Source of the DNA: Acridotheres tristis
Taxonomy: Eukaryota; Chordata; Aves; Passeriformes; Sturnidae
Assembly: GCA_037013685.1 (NCBI GenBank)
Contig: CM072892.1
Span: forward strand, 23,503,501-23,567,500
Direction: 5' to 3'
Length of the DNA: 64,000 nucleotides
This document shows positions 25,985-39,000 of this stretch, one piece after another (the stretch's first letter is position 1; each line of letters opens with the position of its first letter). The notes under the pieces are model-generated. The model did not search any database, was not told the DNA's origin, and worked only from the letters and a program-made list of their open reading frames with translations. The position numbers were made by a program, and so were the translations under genes.

Positions 25985-26412
25985 TGTTATGGTATAGAAA
26001 TGGTACTCCCAATTCAGTTCTCCCTACAAGACTCTTCCCAAACCAGACGCTCCTTGCTCACTCCCCCTGCTTCCCTTCCCCCTTCCTGCTCCGGGGATGG
26101 AATTGAGAGTTGGAGGCACATAAAGATGAAAACCAAGAGCTGAGATAAGCACGATTTACTAGAAACAGCAATGAAACAAGAAAATGAGCAGTAACAGCAA
26201 CAATATTAACAACAAAATGTATAAGAAAAAGAAATAATTTACACAGAAAATAAAACACCAGACCATTCGTGTCCCCCTCCCTCCTCCTCTCCATGAGAAA
26301 TGAGAGCCCCTAATTTCTGTCCCTAGCAAGTGACATGAGATGGCGCTGAAAAACACCATCCAGCCAGGCTCCCCTCACGCTCTGTAAAATATTAACCCTG
26401 TCCTGGCCAACA
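25985..26412 (-). mobile_element. Minus-strand ERV LTR, ERVL-like
   Basis: On the minus strand the element begins TGTTGGCCAGGACAGGGTTA at 26,412 and ends ...TATACCATAACA at 25,985. This gives TGTT...AACA inverted termini. Inside are phrases typical of avian LTRs of this type. The stretch CTGTTTCTAGTAAATCGTGC is followed by TTATCTCAGCTCTTGG and then GTGCCTCCAACTCTC. Near its 3' end is GGGGGAGTGAGC. The five bases on either side (GGAGG and CTAGA) do not match, so the insertion is old or the ends are slightly misplaced. No internal retroviral genes remain. The AT-rich part gives a hydrophobic 66-78 codon minus-strand frame that is an artefact. Confidence 0.72.
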
Positions 26413-27526
26413 CTAGAGCAGGAAGGGATGGAGAATTGTGCTTAAAAACACCAGTGGGATGGAGCTGGGCAATGGACTGTCCCTCCTGCCTTTTCATTAC
26501 TGTCCAAATTGATAAAAGAAGCAAAGGGAATGAGAGAAATTAGATTTTGCTGGCCCAGGAAAAGGGATTTGAGATATGTCAACCCTGAGTCTAGTCAGGA
26601 TTGGGGAATAAGGAGGATTATGAGTGAGAGGAGGTAGTAGGACATGTTTAGAATCAGGTAGCTACAGATATAATTAATCAGGTGAGGCCGTGTCACAAGG
26701 CACCGTAAGCATATGGGGCCTTTCATTGTTGAAAGGCAATGATGGCATTTCAACAACGTGTTATAGGATAATTATTTAGTTCGTGAGCTGAATTATTTAT
26801 GTAGAGTAGTTAAGTGGCAAAACACATGGCTGTTTCCTGAGGAACTCTTGCACTTGTTTTAACGCTTTTCCTTATTTTTAGTTGGATCTCTTTTCTGGAT
26901 TTTCATGGCAGTTATAAATTCATCTTGTTCCTTTACATCAAATTTACTCTTAGTACAAAGTGGTTTGAAGAAGTTGCTTAATGACTCAAAACCTTACTGC
27001 TTGCTTGCTTGCCACATGTCCAGCAGTCACACAATGTGTGTCTGTGATTTGCAGATGTTGCTGGAGATAAACGTTCCTTATGCTGGAAATTTTATTTTTA
27101 CAGGTGGCAACATCACATCCATTGTGTGTCAATAGTGATTTTTCACTTACTGAATTTTTGTTTTCTCATAATGTTGTGGGATTCGGTCTGATTCTGTCTC
27201 TAGCTTAAATTGTCCTGTTTTAGGAGATTTCAATTTATATCCATGCAATTTCCTTCTTGCCCTATGTGTTTTCATTTGATTCATTAATACAGTTTTGTAC
27301 CTTATTCATTAATTTTAATACCTACTAGCAAAAGGGACATTACAAGATCATAACAGCTCTTCTGTTTGGTAATTAGTACTGTTGCCAATTTCTTTTAAAC
27401 AAAGATAATAGATTGGTAGATTGTGTCAGTAGTTCTACATAATTACTAATCATTATTTTAAAAAATTAGTTTTCAAATTAAATTTACATAAAATTAAACC
27501 AGTCAAACCTGCAATGAACTCTTACT

Positions 27527-27559
27527 GTATAAATTTGATACTCTTTGTATAAATTTGAC
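27527..27559. repeat. Two-copy tandem repeat, period 20 bp
   Basis: GTATAAATTTGA occurs at 27,527 and 27,547. Confidence 0.75.
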
Positions 27560-28408
27560 ATTTGTGACACTACAAAATGACTAAAATAAAAGACAAGAAC
27601 AAAAAACAAATCTCATGCAGTAAGAGACAAAGCCAAGGAAATAAAGTAGAAAGAAAGGTACTGTTTTGTCATAAATTGCATTTTCACTAGACTCAGAAAG
27701 AGAGCTGTGAAAAGCAAAACCCAAGGGACAGGCTGTTCTGTTTAAAACTTCAGGGCTGGGAAAGAGTTTCATAGAGTAATCTTTTTGTAGCTATATACAA
27801 ATCATTTTTCTTATACACTTGATACTAACTCAGAAAGCTAAAATGATTTTTTTCAGTAATACTTGAAGCTGCTCTTGAAAAGCTTGATTTTCTAATGTTA
27901 CCATAATTGTCTCAAGTGCTGCCATCTTCAGCTCCTTCTCTACTGCCTTTTATGCTGATTTAGTGGATACATTGATAAGTACCATGAAGATAAGACAGGA
28001 AGAATTTCCCCCATTCTTGACTGAAATTCTACCAAAGTCATATCAACACACTCTTCCTGCACGTTTGTGGATTAGACAGTCTCCAAACATCATGTTATCT
28101 GTCCCTGGTGTAAATAAATACAGACAATACAGATGAGTTTATAGAACCTTGTTGCCTTTTATATCTTGTCTGATCTTTCAAGAAACTGGGATAGAGGAAA
28201 ATGAATAAGAAACCAAGTATCCATTAGCCACTGCTGCTAACTGAAAAATCCTTCCTCAATACAGGCTTCCAATACAGCTGGTTCCAGGCTGAGATGCCTC
28301 TTTGCATGTTTAACACTGGTGGTAAAGACTCATCCACGGGGGGCCCTTGCTTCTCACAGAAGGATTTGTGAAGAGTGAAATGTGCCAGGCTAATACATTT
28401 CAGAAGAA

Positions 28409-28451
28409 GAACATTTAAGATCGTTAATGGGAACATTTAAGATCATTAATG
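28409..28451. repeat. Perfect-phase tandem duplication, period 22 bp
   Basis: GAACATTTAAGATCGTTAAT at 28,409 is repeated at 28,431 with one change (G to A). The near identity suggests a recent duplication. Confidence 0.92.
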
Positions 28452-31400
28452 TTTAGTAGGCAATTTAGAGGGGGGAAAATCAGTGATGTAAATGGGGGGA
28501 TGATGGGAATACTGAAAGGAAACAAATAATTGGTGGAAAATCAACCACTAGAAGAATTTACGCAGGTAAAAACATGAGACTTGATTGGAAGGAGATATTG
28601 CTACTCTTTGGAACCCTCTTCTTAGTATGCTGTCAAATAACTGTCATAGGCTGGGAAACTTCTGGAAGTTTGGCATTTTAGGAACACTGTCAAAGAGGCT
28701 TGGGAATCTGTAGTAGTTTTTCAGGGTAAAGGAAAAATTAAGTAATTTTTTTTAAAATGTTGTTTCATTGTCATGGAAATCTACGTAATAATTATCGTCC
28801 TCAGCAACAGAAATCTTATAACTGGAAAGAAAAAGCAAATCAAGATGAAATATATATTTGCATATTATTATATTTGCAAAGGAAACAGACAAGGTTGTGA
28901 AATTCTATTTACTATATTTTACCCAAATATAGTATCTACAATAGTTTATAACTTAGGTGAGAAAAGCCCTTGGAAAGGATATTGCTGAAAGGCAGAAAAT
29001 AGAAGCAATATCTGTAGGACAGCAGAACCATAAATGTTTTTATCTACTCAGTCCTCGACATCAGTCTTTATGATTTTTGCTTTAATTCAGTTTTAGTAAC
29101 TTTAATTAAAAAAAAAATATTCCGGTGCATTATTTATTCGATAATATATCAATGTGTATCACCAAAGAATATAAATAATACCTAATAATTTGAATCAAAA
29201 GGGCTTTGCTTGTTCCATGAAATGAAGAAAAGAAAAATGATGCCCAGATCCTCATGCAGTGGATCCTCTAGGATGTTCAATATTGTCAAATTGAACTTTG
29301 TGATCATCAGACCAACAGTTCACAAGCAGCCACAAGAAAAGCAGGAAACTCTCCTTTCAAATAGTACAAGTGCTCCAACAATGCAGCTGCAGAGAAAGAA
29401 GGTTTCAAATCACACCCAAAGCCAATTCATGCTGAATTTCAGCAGGGAAAAGCTACTGTGAAGAGAGCTTGTCCAAAAGAGAAAATGATCTTGTTATTAA
29501 ATGCCATTTCTAATAAAGATGGATTCAAAACCTTGCATCTAAACAACCTTGAATTACTTTTGTTCAAGAAATCAAATCCACCATTTGGAATTCTGCCAGA
29601 TCAAGTGATATATGTGAACACTTACATTAATCTTTACTTCTCCAGAATACGTATGAAGCCTCAAGGAAGAAAACAATTTATAAGCACGGAGGAGAAAAGA
29701 GGAAAGAATTCGTGTAGCCCATAGACTACTCATCAATTCTTAAAAAAGAGGAAAATACTTTTAATTATTTAACTTCCAACATTAGTTTTTGACTCCAGAT
29801 CATACACTATTGTTTTCTGATTTTAGATATGATACTCTTGATTATTAGAATTCAAAGTATTTTCTTTCCACAAAGTTAATATGCCATCAATTAAAGATCA
29901 CGAAGTGTTAAGTGAAAACAAATTAACCATTAAAGACCTTTGACAGCATTGTAAGGAGACATTACCTTGAAATATATTGTATTTTGGAACCCAATAATCT
30001 AACATGAAAACAACATAATTAAATATGCAAATTGCCAATAATGTATGTGCCTTTTCCCACATCTAAAGCCTTGTCTAGATATGTTGCCAAGGTATCTAAT
30101 AAATGTGTTTAACTTTACCAGTTAGTGAAAAACATAGAATTCAGATGTCTTGTTTTCAGGAGGAGTACTGACTATCCAGCTACTCTTACCCACCCTCTCC
30201 TATTCAGTCCAGACTTTTTACAGAAAAGCATGAGAGAGATTTAATTGCAGAATTCTTTCAAAGACATTTTTAGTTTAGTCTGCACAAGATTGAGGTGCTA
30301 AACAGAGGTGTTTGCTCACAGCCCTGATTTAGTTGTGTAATCTCTGGAAAGGGCTGGGTTGATGACATTCTTGTGCCTGCTCTTTTCTTTCCCTGTTTCC
30401 TAGTGCTTCTCCATGGTCAGCATGATGCTTGTTTGGCTAGTGCCTGTGAGGCATTGGTTAGGGTGCTTGGACACTGGGATTTTGCTTCTCAGTGAAGGGC
30501 TGAGCACGGAAAATCTGAGTACTGCAGCCCCAGCAGATACAAATTTACAGGTTATCATGAACTGATCCTTCCCTAACTTATCCTTCCTTTCCAGAGGTGT
30601 GAACATCTGTCCTATTAGCAGGGTGTCTGAGTATTTTATGAGGTCTGATTTCATCATTATGATGTAAAAACTTTCTCTAGTGGCTGTGAATTCTATCCAC
30701 TCAATTGAAGTTACACACTATTAAAATATTTTTCTGCTATACCAAAATGGAGTTGAATTGGTAACAACCAATATGTTAAACCCCATCTTCTGTATGATGC
30801 AGTAATGACTGCAACTTGTCAGGAGAAAATGATCATTTGCAAAGTGGACAGCTAACCAGTTGAACTGGTCTGTGCTGTCTTTGTCTATTAGATCTGATTT
30901 AGGTACTGCAGAGTCCTCACATCCATAACTGGGATATAAATCTAACGTAGGGGAGACAGCTAAAAGTAACAGACTGTCTTCATACAGCATATGTGTAACA
31001 CACAGAAGGTAAAAGTTAATTTAAAAAGAGAACTTAAAAGATTAGCTTCTATTTAATTGTGAGTTAGGTATTATGGCTAAAAAAATAGCATTTTACATAT
31101 GAGAACTTCCAATCGTTGATAAAACCTATTGTTGCTTTGTCTACAACAATTAGGATATAAAACATTCCTTTCAGATATGGCTCCTATGAAATAGGCCTGA
31201 AAAGTAAAGTCACAATAGCTGGGTCTATAATAGTTTATTATTAAATATTACTACCAATATGCAGCTGAATTTTTTCCACATTGGCTGGACTTCCAAGGGA
31301 AATTAGGTTTATGGGATGTCATTGTATCTGTCTTGGTATCTGCCAATCTGTCATTCTGTATCTCCTTCAGCCTACCAGCTACTTTAAAACAAACTTCTGG

Positions 31401-32794
31401 ACAGAGGTGGAATAAAATAGGCTGCTGAGAAGAGGAGGAAGAGTCAAATTGGTATTGTACCATTGGGGACCCCTCAGAGTGAGATCAATTGTGTTACTAG
31501 AAACAAAAGGTTCCCCTGGAGAGACATGCTATGGACACCTGAGTCACAGGAAAGCTTCAATAAGAACCTGTGTTTTATCAGACATTAGTTAATCCAAGCA
31601 ATATTCATATAAAACCGGACTTAAAAATTTCTACTCCCAGAATGATTTGTTTTGGTATTGAACTGTGACTCTGACAGATCAATGAGAGAGGGCTGTTTAT
31701 CCCATGGTATATTCGTATTCTATCCACCACATGCAGGAAGGAAAGTGTTAGGAATTGTTTTTCTGTGTGTGATGGGATTGGCTTCCATCGTTATATTTAA
31801 CTGAGTTCGTTTCTTTTGTATAGGCAAACTGTTTCTCTGTAAACAACAGGAGATATACACTGAGCTACAGAAAAGGTTTTGCAAGCAGAACCGACCAGCA
31901 GTAACCTTCAAAATATTTGTAAAAATCCAGAAGAAAGATCATTATGTTCATGTGAGAAATAAACATATAGCATAGTCGGAAAAGAATACCCCCAAAATTA
32001 CATTTGAAATAAAATTCTAAATCTTCCATGCGACTTTTCATAAAAACCACAGATTCTTCTGACCTAAATGGAAGTAACAATCTTTATTGAAAAGCATTGC
32101 AGGGAAAAATTTCAAGCCAGCTTTTTTCCAGAAGGGTGAGGGTTTCTTAGATAAATTTGTGGCAAGACATTTGAGCAAATGGTTCAGAGAAGCCATTCCT
32201 GATGTTGATAAATTTATCTGATTTCATAATTTTTCCCATGAATTTAGTATAGCTGTCTGCATCTATTTCATCGTCAAATTCAATGTAAAAAAAGTCAAGA
32301 TGAAAAGATACAATGACAAAATTGCTAGTCTATTTTGAGGAAAGTGTGAAGTTTTCATGTTCCTTTTTGTGGTAGCACCTTTGATGGGTTTTTTTGTGTG
32401 GTCCTGCTCTCTGTGCATTATACCACACAGTGTGGTATGTAGGCTTTAAGCGTGTATTTTGATAGATCTTAAATATTTCTTTTAAATTGAAGATCTTTAC
32501 AAATACATGCGTGTCTCCCAGACTATGAAAGTTGTGAAAGAATATTTACAAAGACTGTTCTATATATGCATATAGTTAGTATGCTAGTACAAGATATACT
32601 AGTAATGACATCTTTATTTTCTCCTCCACCCTTCTATCTTTCCATTTTATACTGTAAGTCTATAAATGAGATTTTTCCTTCACTTTTATAAGCTTATAAT
32701 TAACAAATAGCAGAGCATTAATGCAGTACTAAAAGGTGAATTCTCTAAATTTCTAAAGAAAAATATTTTGATTCCCTATATTCTTTTCAGAACT

Positions 32795-32826
32795 AAAAAA
32801 AAAAAAAAATAAAAAAAAAAAAAAAA
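32795..32826. repeat. Poly(A) run of 32 with one interruption
   Basis: Fifteen A, one T, then sixteen A. This is a long homopolymer for the window. A retroposon tail is possible, but nothing recognisable lies upstream. Confidence 0.9.
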
Positions 32827-33147
32827 TCACCTATTAAAGAAATACTTTCATGTCCTCCTAAGTATTGCTCATTTCTTTTCACATGTTATGGATATCATGA
32901 TTTTGCTAAAACAAGTAGAAGATAACTGTTGGCCAGGAAAACATACAATGTAAGTGGCCCCACTAGAAAGCAGAACTCTGTGAAATGTCTGACACAAGTC
33001 TAAAGGAAAACCTTTGTGCAGTTTTGCACAAATAAACTGGAAGTTTTGATCCATATTTTCCATTCTTGAATTCTGGTTTTGATTTTAGAATTAATGAACC
33101 TTGGATTAATTTGTTCAGGCGTTAAGTTTTGCCCTTGACTGTGTCTG

Positions 33148-33572
33148 TTAGATCATTTTCCATGTCTGTAGGAAGATTTTTAAACACACATTATTGACAT
33201 AAACTGGAGTGAGACGAAGGCCAAATATACATCTTATAAAATGTGCAGAATATGTCTTGTTTTGAACCCATTCCTGTGAGTACTGCATTGCCTTTGACAC
33301 AAAAGCTCTGCTCTGTTCTGAAGTCGATTTCTGTGCTATGTGCTCAGGCTCCCAAAGGGAATTAATTACCAGCAAGGCCCCAGGCATTGTGTTTACTGAT
33401 GAATGCTCTTTGCTGCCCAGTGCAGCACAGAGATTTACTGAAACATGGCATTGCATTACCAGGAGATGTGGGTTTTACAGGCCTGTCACTTGAAAGACAG
33501 CACATAGAAATCTGGAAATGTCTTCAGAAGGGTGCCCTGACAGATTTAGCTGAAGAGATCTATAAAAGCTGA
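33148..33572. other. Coding-like stretch, open on both strands, gene unknown
   Basis: The plus strand carries a frame ending at the TGA of 33,570-33,572. It follows an acceptor-like CTCTTTGCTGCCCAG at about 33,420 and encodes a peptide ending ALTDLAEEIYKS. The minus strand carries a 102-codon frame (33,148-33,456). Composition is more protein-like than in the surrounding DNA, but no family is recognised. It may be a terminal exon, a decayed retrocopy or chance. Confidence 0.2.
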
Positions 33573-36231
33573 AGACAGATTTGGGTTTTTTTTGGTTGGT
33601 GATACTTTCCTCATCAGTTATATCCTTCTCACCTCTAAATAAGAAGTGAAAGCTAACAGTGACTGTAATATAGTATTTGGGGGAAACTCAGAGGTTTTAT
33701 ATTCTGGCTGTAAGCCAGAACACACTTAGATAGTGTCTCTGGTGAAACACTCAGCTTCCAACAGCTTGAACTGTAGCAGTATTTCTGTTCCTCCTTATTT
33801 TTCTCAATTCATGACCTGTTTACAAGGAGTGCTTCTTGTCACTTTTTCATTGCTGTTCATTCAGTTATAGAGAAGAACCTTTATCTCAAATTAAGTACCA
33901 GGGGTCAGCAGAGTCAGAGATGGAGGGCACTCTAGACATAAAACTAGAGATTGTTTTATGTGGACCCTGTTTTCTGAATAGCACTGTGTGACGAAGGTGC
34001 ATGTATTCAGGTATCTGCACACAAGGAAAATGGCTTTGTAATATTTTTTTCCAGGTTTTCACCCTCGTTTTTTTTTTGCGCCTGCTTTATTTTAATCACT
34101 ATTTAACTACTATTTAATTACTTATTACAAATGTCCACAGTCTAAAATTAGGATGCCTTCACCTAACCAAGTTTTCTGGAACATCACATTAAGCATAAGG
34201 TGAGGTCAGCAAATTTTCTCTCAATAATAGGGCACTTGTGCCTCTCTGTATTGAAGGAAATGTAACTCGTGTATGGATTGTCTTTGTTCATAGCAATACA
34301 TCCATTCTATCATATCTGACATATAGTATCAGTGTAAGACAATTAAATTAACCTGCCAAAACACAAAAGGGTTCTATTATTTTTAAATCATAGTATTATT
34401 CCTTTTTCACATTTATCTCACTCTGTCATTGCTGCAAATAAAATGGGTTGCTATGTTCATTATACTTTATGAATTAATATCTATATACAATGTTCCCCAC
34501 TGATCTGCTGGCCAGTGTTGCTCTCTGAATAATAAATCTTACCAGTGCCAATGGTACTCTTATGATGTATTACACTAGCATATTCATATGAGTATATTCA
34601 TCCAGAACACTGCTCATCACCCAAGGAAATCAGAATATCCACAGATTTGTGGTGACAAATTATGTACTTGGCAAGAGCAGGGCTCACCTGAGATGCATTA
34701 GGAATGAAGACAAAATGCTCATTATCAAATCATTTGTTCTCATTTATATGAAAGAGAATCCCACCTGACTTTTGCAAACAAAAGCAGGATTTCATCTTAG
34801 GGAAGCGATTCTATTTCGCTGTTACAAATATCCTTTTCTCTTTCTGCAACCTTGTGTCAATGTTTATTCCCTGTGGCATAATACAAATGGATTTGTTTAA
34901 TTTTCCTTGCCCCACATTTTGCCACAGATGTTTTTTCCTAATTATGTGTTAGCATATATTTCACTTGTATGGAATCCTGGAAATTGAAGCATAAAATTAT
35001 TTAAGAACATGGGTTTAAATACTGAGTTATCCTGAATGCAAAGCACATCAATTAATCTTTCATTCTTTGTCTAAGTTAAAACTTCTGTCCCAGCAATCCT
35101 GGGACGTCTTTATAGATGAAGAGTCCAGTGGTGCTGTTTCCATATCTATACTACAGTCAGTTCCATCTCACTCAAACTAAAATATTCTTACCCATACTAT
35201 TCATTCTATGACACAATATTGAGCATATACCTATCATTAACCATAAACTTTTTAACACCAGCATTTGCATTGATACAGACATGATAGAATATAGATAAAT
35301 ATAAACTGAAAAATGTGTTGGAGAAACAGAATAGCTAAGTTTTCACTGAGCAACTTCTATTTTTTGAACAACTAGTTCAAACGTGGGTGGTTTGTCTAGT
35401 CTATGCTGCTCTATCCTAAACCCTTAGGACTAAGCATGTGGAATAAATATTACCAGCTTGATTCTCTTCCTAAGGTGTACAAAATAAGATCTTTTCCAGT
35501 ATAGATATACCTACTATCATGTTTAAATTTTCCACCTGTGTTTTAATTCAGTAATACTACATCTTTGCCAGCATTAGAGTTAATAAAAAATGAAAGTGGG
35601 GCCAGATACCATTGACTCTTAAAGAAAAAGTGAGTTTCTCACTTGTTTGTGCAGACACTTGGTTTGTCAATGAAGTTATGGAAATCTGGCAGGAAAATTA
35701 GCTAAGAATATTCCTGGTTTTGTTTCAAAACTGGTCGAAACTTTACATGTTTGTGACTTACTTAATGCACAATGGACTGATGGAAATATATAGATAGGAG
35801 CTCTGAATAAATAGCTAGACCATTTTAAAGGGCTTTCAGCTCAGTCATCTCCCAAGTGATGGCATGGTTAGCAGTGTGCTATGCTTTGATACACCACTAA
35901 ATAATATGCCTCAAACATTATTTAGTATGAAATTCAGCGGCCCCATTCAAAACACCTAACCTGCTCCATGCTTAAGATCATCAATCAATGTTTTAAAGTT
36001 CGCCATTTTCATCTGTCTCACATTTTAGATATGAGCTTTATCTCCAGGAAATAACACTAGAAACCATTCTTCTCCTGTTTCCTCCAGCCCAAACTTGTAA
36101 AGGTTGAAAAGGAACTCAGGAAAACAAAGAGGGAGGAGGATGCATAACCCCTGTAGAATGAACTTAATCAGGAAAATTATGCCTTTATTTTTGTTTCAGT
36201 TTGAGTCTATTTTCAACATTGCCTGCATAGG

Positions 36232-36845
36232 CTGAGAAAGTTGAGGTCAGAGAACCAGTAGCCCCTGCAGCCCATGGACATCCATGATGGAGCAGAGATC
36301 CACCTGCAGCCCAGGGAGGACCCCACACTGGAGCCTGTGTCCAAGGGAGGCTGTGACCCCTGTGCTCTAGCAGGCTCCTGGCAGGTGGTGTGGTCCCATG
36401 TAGAGGGGCCCATGCTGGAGCAGGTTTTTTTGCTGGCAGGACTTGTGACCCTGTGGGGGACCCACACTACACAATCTGTTCCTGAAGGACTGAACATCAG
36501 GAGCATGACTGAACATCAAATGTTCCCAGCCGGAGCAGTTTGTGAAGAACTGTAGTCCATGGGAAGGACTCACTTTGGAGAAGTTCATGGAGGACTGTCA
36601 CCTATGGGAGGGATCCCACGGTGGAGAAGAGGAAGAGTGTGAAGAGTCCTCCCCCTTAAATTAATTTCCCCAAGCTGAGTCTTTTCTACCTCTGAAAGTA
36701 ACTGATGACTGTTCTCTCCCTGCACTTATAAGGGAGAGAACCTCTGAAATTTCATTATATTTCTGTCCCATGCCCAGCTGTGGAGGGGAGTGATAGACCA
36801 GCTTTGGACAGTGCCTGGAGTCCAGACAGGGTCAACATGTCAACC
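36232..36845 (+). mobile_element. 5'-truncated ERVL-type LTR, plus strand
   Basis: The sequence is a chain of degenerate modules typical of an avian ERVL LTR: GTAGCCCCTGCAGCCCATGG, ATGCTGGAGCAGG, AGGACTTGTGACCCTGTGGG, TTGTTCCTGAAGGACTG and GTGGAGAAGAGGAAGAGTG. It then jumps to the distal part, ATTAATTTCCCCAAGCTGAG, and ends with GGAGGGGAGTGATAG and CAGACAGGGTCAAC. The 5' third expected for the family is missing and there is an internal deletion near 36,655-36,660. No retroviral ORFs flank it. The 93-97 codon frames on both strands are artefacts of the repeat. Family identity is from recalled consensus. Confidence 0.75.
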
Positions 36846-37120
36846 TAGCATTTCTTTTGCTAGCTTGTCCCCAGTGGCAAAACAAATGTTTTCTACAATA
36901 CAGTTCTTTCTAGGATTTGTTCACTATCACTGCTGAAAAGTGCTGTTGTTTTGGAGAGCCCAGGCTGCTTGATTAGTTAGGATAACCATGGCTACAAGAA
37001 AATATTAAGTGCTGATAAGCCTAACTGTAGCTCTCTACTTAAGAACTGCTGTCAGCTGGCACCTCTCAGAAGCATTTCAGAATTTAAATGGCAGGGCAGA
37101 TATTTCACTATGAGATTAAG

Positions 37121-37199
37121 AGAATTACAAAATTGCTGATGTTGGAAGGGAGATGGCCTAGATTAACCCCATTGCTCAAACTAGGACCAGCTAGAGCCA
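37121..37199 (-). mobile_element. CR1 LINE 3'-end fragment, minus strand
   Basis: The plus strand reads AGAATTACAAAATTGCTGAT then GTTGGAAGGGAGATGG, CCCCATTGCTCAAACTAGGA and CCAGCTAGAGCC. This is the reverse complement of the CR1 3' terminus (ATTCTATG-like tail, TTCCAAC, and the TTGAGCA block), diverged at many positions. It is very short, as 5'-truncated CR1 copies often are, and lies 280 bases beyond the LTR. Confidence 0.62.
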
Positions 37200-37209
37200 A
37201 TTGCACTCT

Positions 37210-38495
37210 TCCTTTAGCTCAAATCACCTGACACCAATTATTCTAATGGAAACTTGTGAATTGGGGCCTAGACATGTTTTTCAATTAACATAGGTATGTG
37301 ATGTTTACCCTCCTTTTAAAATTGTTGATATAAAAGAAGTTGTTTGGAAAGTGTTGCCTTCATGGAAATTAACAAAGGATGTCTGAATCATGATTTCTGT
37401 GTTGCTAGGCTGAATGTAGCAAATTCTAGTTTTCATTTGTGGAAAAGGCTTTTATGCCCAATTATCCCAGTAAATTCTGTACACTTGCACAGAGCTCCTG
37501 TCATTGGTACTTGTATGTGTATCCTAGTTCTCCTGAGAAGCAAGTCAACTGTACAAGATGCTGAAAAATTCTTGAGACCTTTGAGGATGCAATGGAGCAA
37601 CAAATGTTTTTGGCATAGGAGATAGTAATAAATGCAGCTGGAAGGAGAAAGCAAACTGGAAAAATAAAATTCTTTCAGCCCTTAGGGCTGAGTATTTTCA
37701 GTAAAGAATACAGGCTTAAAGATCAGAAACAAGAAAGGTAACAAAAAATCCACCTGCAAATGCATACACACATCATCTGTGCACTCCAGAAAGAAGTATT
37801 CAGGGAATCTAATTTTAGAAATAGAAATTAGGTTGTAGAATTACCTGACTCTCCTAAGGAACCATTGCTCTTAACTCAGACTCAGCAGGACTGCCGTGTT
37901 TAGCCTACAGAAAACGTCAGGTAATTTCAGTTACCTTGGCTTTCAGTTACAAAGAATCTGCTGAATTTGCTAAGGGTATGCAGATGAATATCCTTACACA
38001 TCAGCTGATATAGGGTAACTTTTTTACTAATTTTCTCTGATTTCCCAATATAACTTTTTTGTTTTTAATGAGAATCAAGGCAAATTTTTAATATAACATT
38101 TCAGATTTTCACTCTCTTCTTTTAAAGCTTTTGATGATATTTTTACACAAATACTTCCATAATCTGCTTATATAAATAGGATATTTATGACCTGCATGAA
38201 GAGAAACAGCTATAAAATTTCTTGGCTTACACACAGATTAGATCATTTAACTTGCAATAAAATGGAAATATTTTCTACATTATGGTTGATGTTTTTTGTT
38301 TGATGGAAAATTGTATCTTTCATTTAGATTCCAAATGAGCAGTATATGCTAAAACTCTCTCTGACAATTACCCCTTAATATCCTAAATCTACCTATTAGG
38401 TGTACCATAATAAAATGACACTGAATTTAGTATATAACCCTCTAATACCACGTAACAAAGAAAGGGCTGTTTTGCCAGCTGTCATAACATGATTG
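37210..38495. other. AT-rich DNA without a recognised gene
   Basis: A 93-codon plus-strand frame (37,344-37,625) is open but has no recognisable motif. Nothing else is seen. Confidence 0.5.
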
Positions 38496-38499
38496 CAAA

Positions 38500-38907
38500 A
38501 TGGCAGCCAGTTCATGTAATGAAGATCTTTGCCTCCCAGGTGTTTATATATTTCCTATCACATTAGAACAATGTCAACTGAGCACTGAATGCTACTGCAA
38601 AACTAATCATTCCTGCTTCATTTATCCATGCCTAGCTGGTACCTTAACTGTGGGGGCAGAGCAGGGCTCATCACTGCTCCAGCAGCTGGTCCAGCAGCAA
38701 GGAATTAGCAGCCAGCCCCTCCTGCCAGGCTGCAGCTCTGCAGCAGCGTGCCTGCTCGCTGGCTGCTCCCTCGTGCTGCTCGCAGCAGTGTGCAGGTGGA
38801 CGTGCAGCCAGCATGGAGCTCAGCACAGGAAAAAGCCTGGTGGCAATAAGGCTTGGAATGCTGTGAGGCTGTCCCTGCTTCCCCACAGTCATTGCCTGAA
38901 GTGCTGA
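38500..38907 (+). other. Longest open frame in the window (135 codons), probably fortuitous
   Basis: The frame starts at an ATG in a fair context (AAAATGG) and has a hydrophobic segment at about residues 82-99 (AAACLLAGCSLVLLAAVC) followed by a basic tail. It is cysteine-rich. Its second half coincides with a local GC- and CpG-rich island, which lowers stop-codon density and is enough to explain the length. No family is recognised, no splice context is obvious, and the other strand is open too (73 and 90 codons). I do not call it a gene. Confidence 0.15.
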
Positions 38908-39000
38908 TTTCTGTAGATGCTGAGATTTGATGGACTGTGTTCAGTAAGCAGCAAGAGCCAGGGACATAGGGAGGCATTTTCTCAAGTCCTTCCTAGGGGG
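38600..39000. other. Local GC/CpG-rich island
   Basis: Within the AT-rich setting this stretch is rich in CAGC/CTGC words. It holds at least five CpG dinucleotides in about 80 bases (around 38,745-38,810). It is much smaller than a usual CpG island. It might be an old retroelement scrap or a small regulatory element. No repeat consensus is recognised. Confidence 0.5.

Larger units (their letters stand above)
26420..36225. other. Long AT-rich stretch without a recognised gene
   Basis: No recognisable exon, RNA gene or transposable element. Small tandem repeats (27,527 and 28,409) and a poly(A) run (32,795) are listed separately. Consecutive plus-strand frames at 29,210-29,724 (83 then 88 codons) and the two-strand frames at 33,148-33,572 are longer than neighbours but match no family I know. 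Confidence 0.5.

Noticed and set aside
26058..26359. Hydrophobic minus-strand frames with leucine- and isoleucine-rich runs that look like membrane proteins
   Set aside because: They read through the AT-rich part of the minus-strand LTR (AAC/AAT runs), which gives phenylalanine/leucine/isoleucine strings by composition.
36213..36588. Open frames of 73-97 codons on both strands
   Set aside because: They fall inside the ERVL-type LTR modules (repeated GGAGCAGG-type words). LTRs of this type do not code here.
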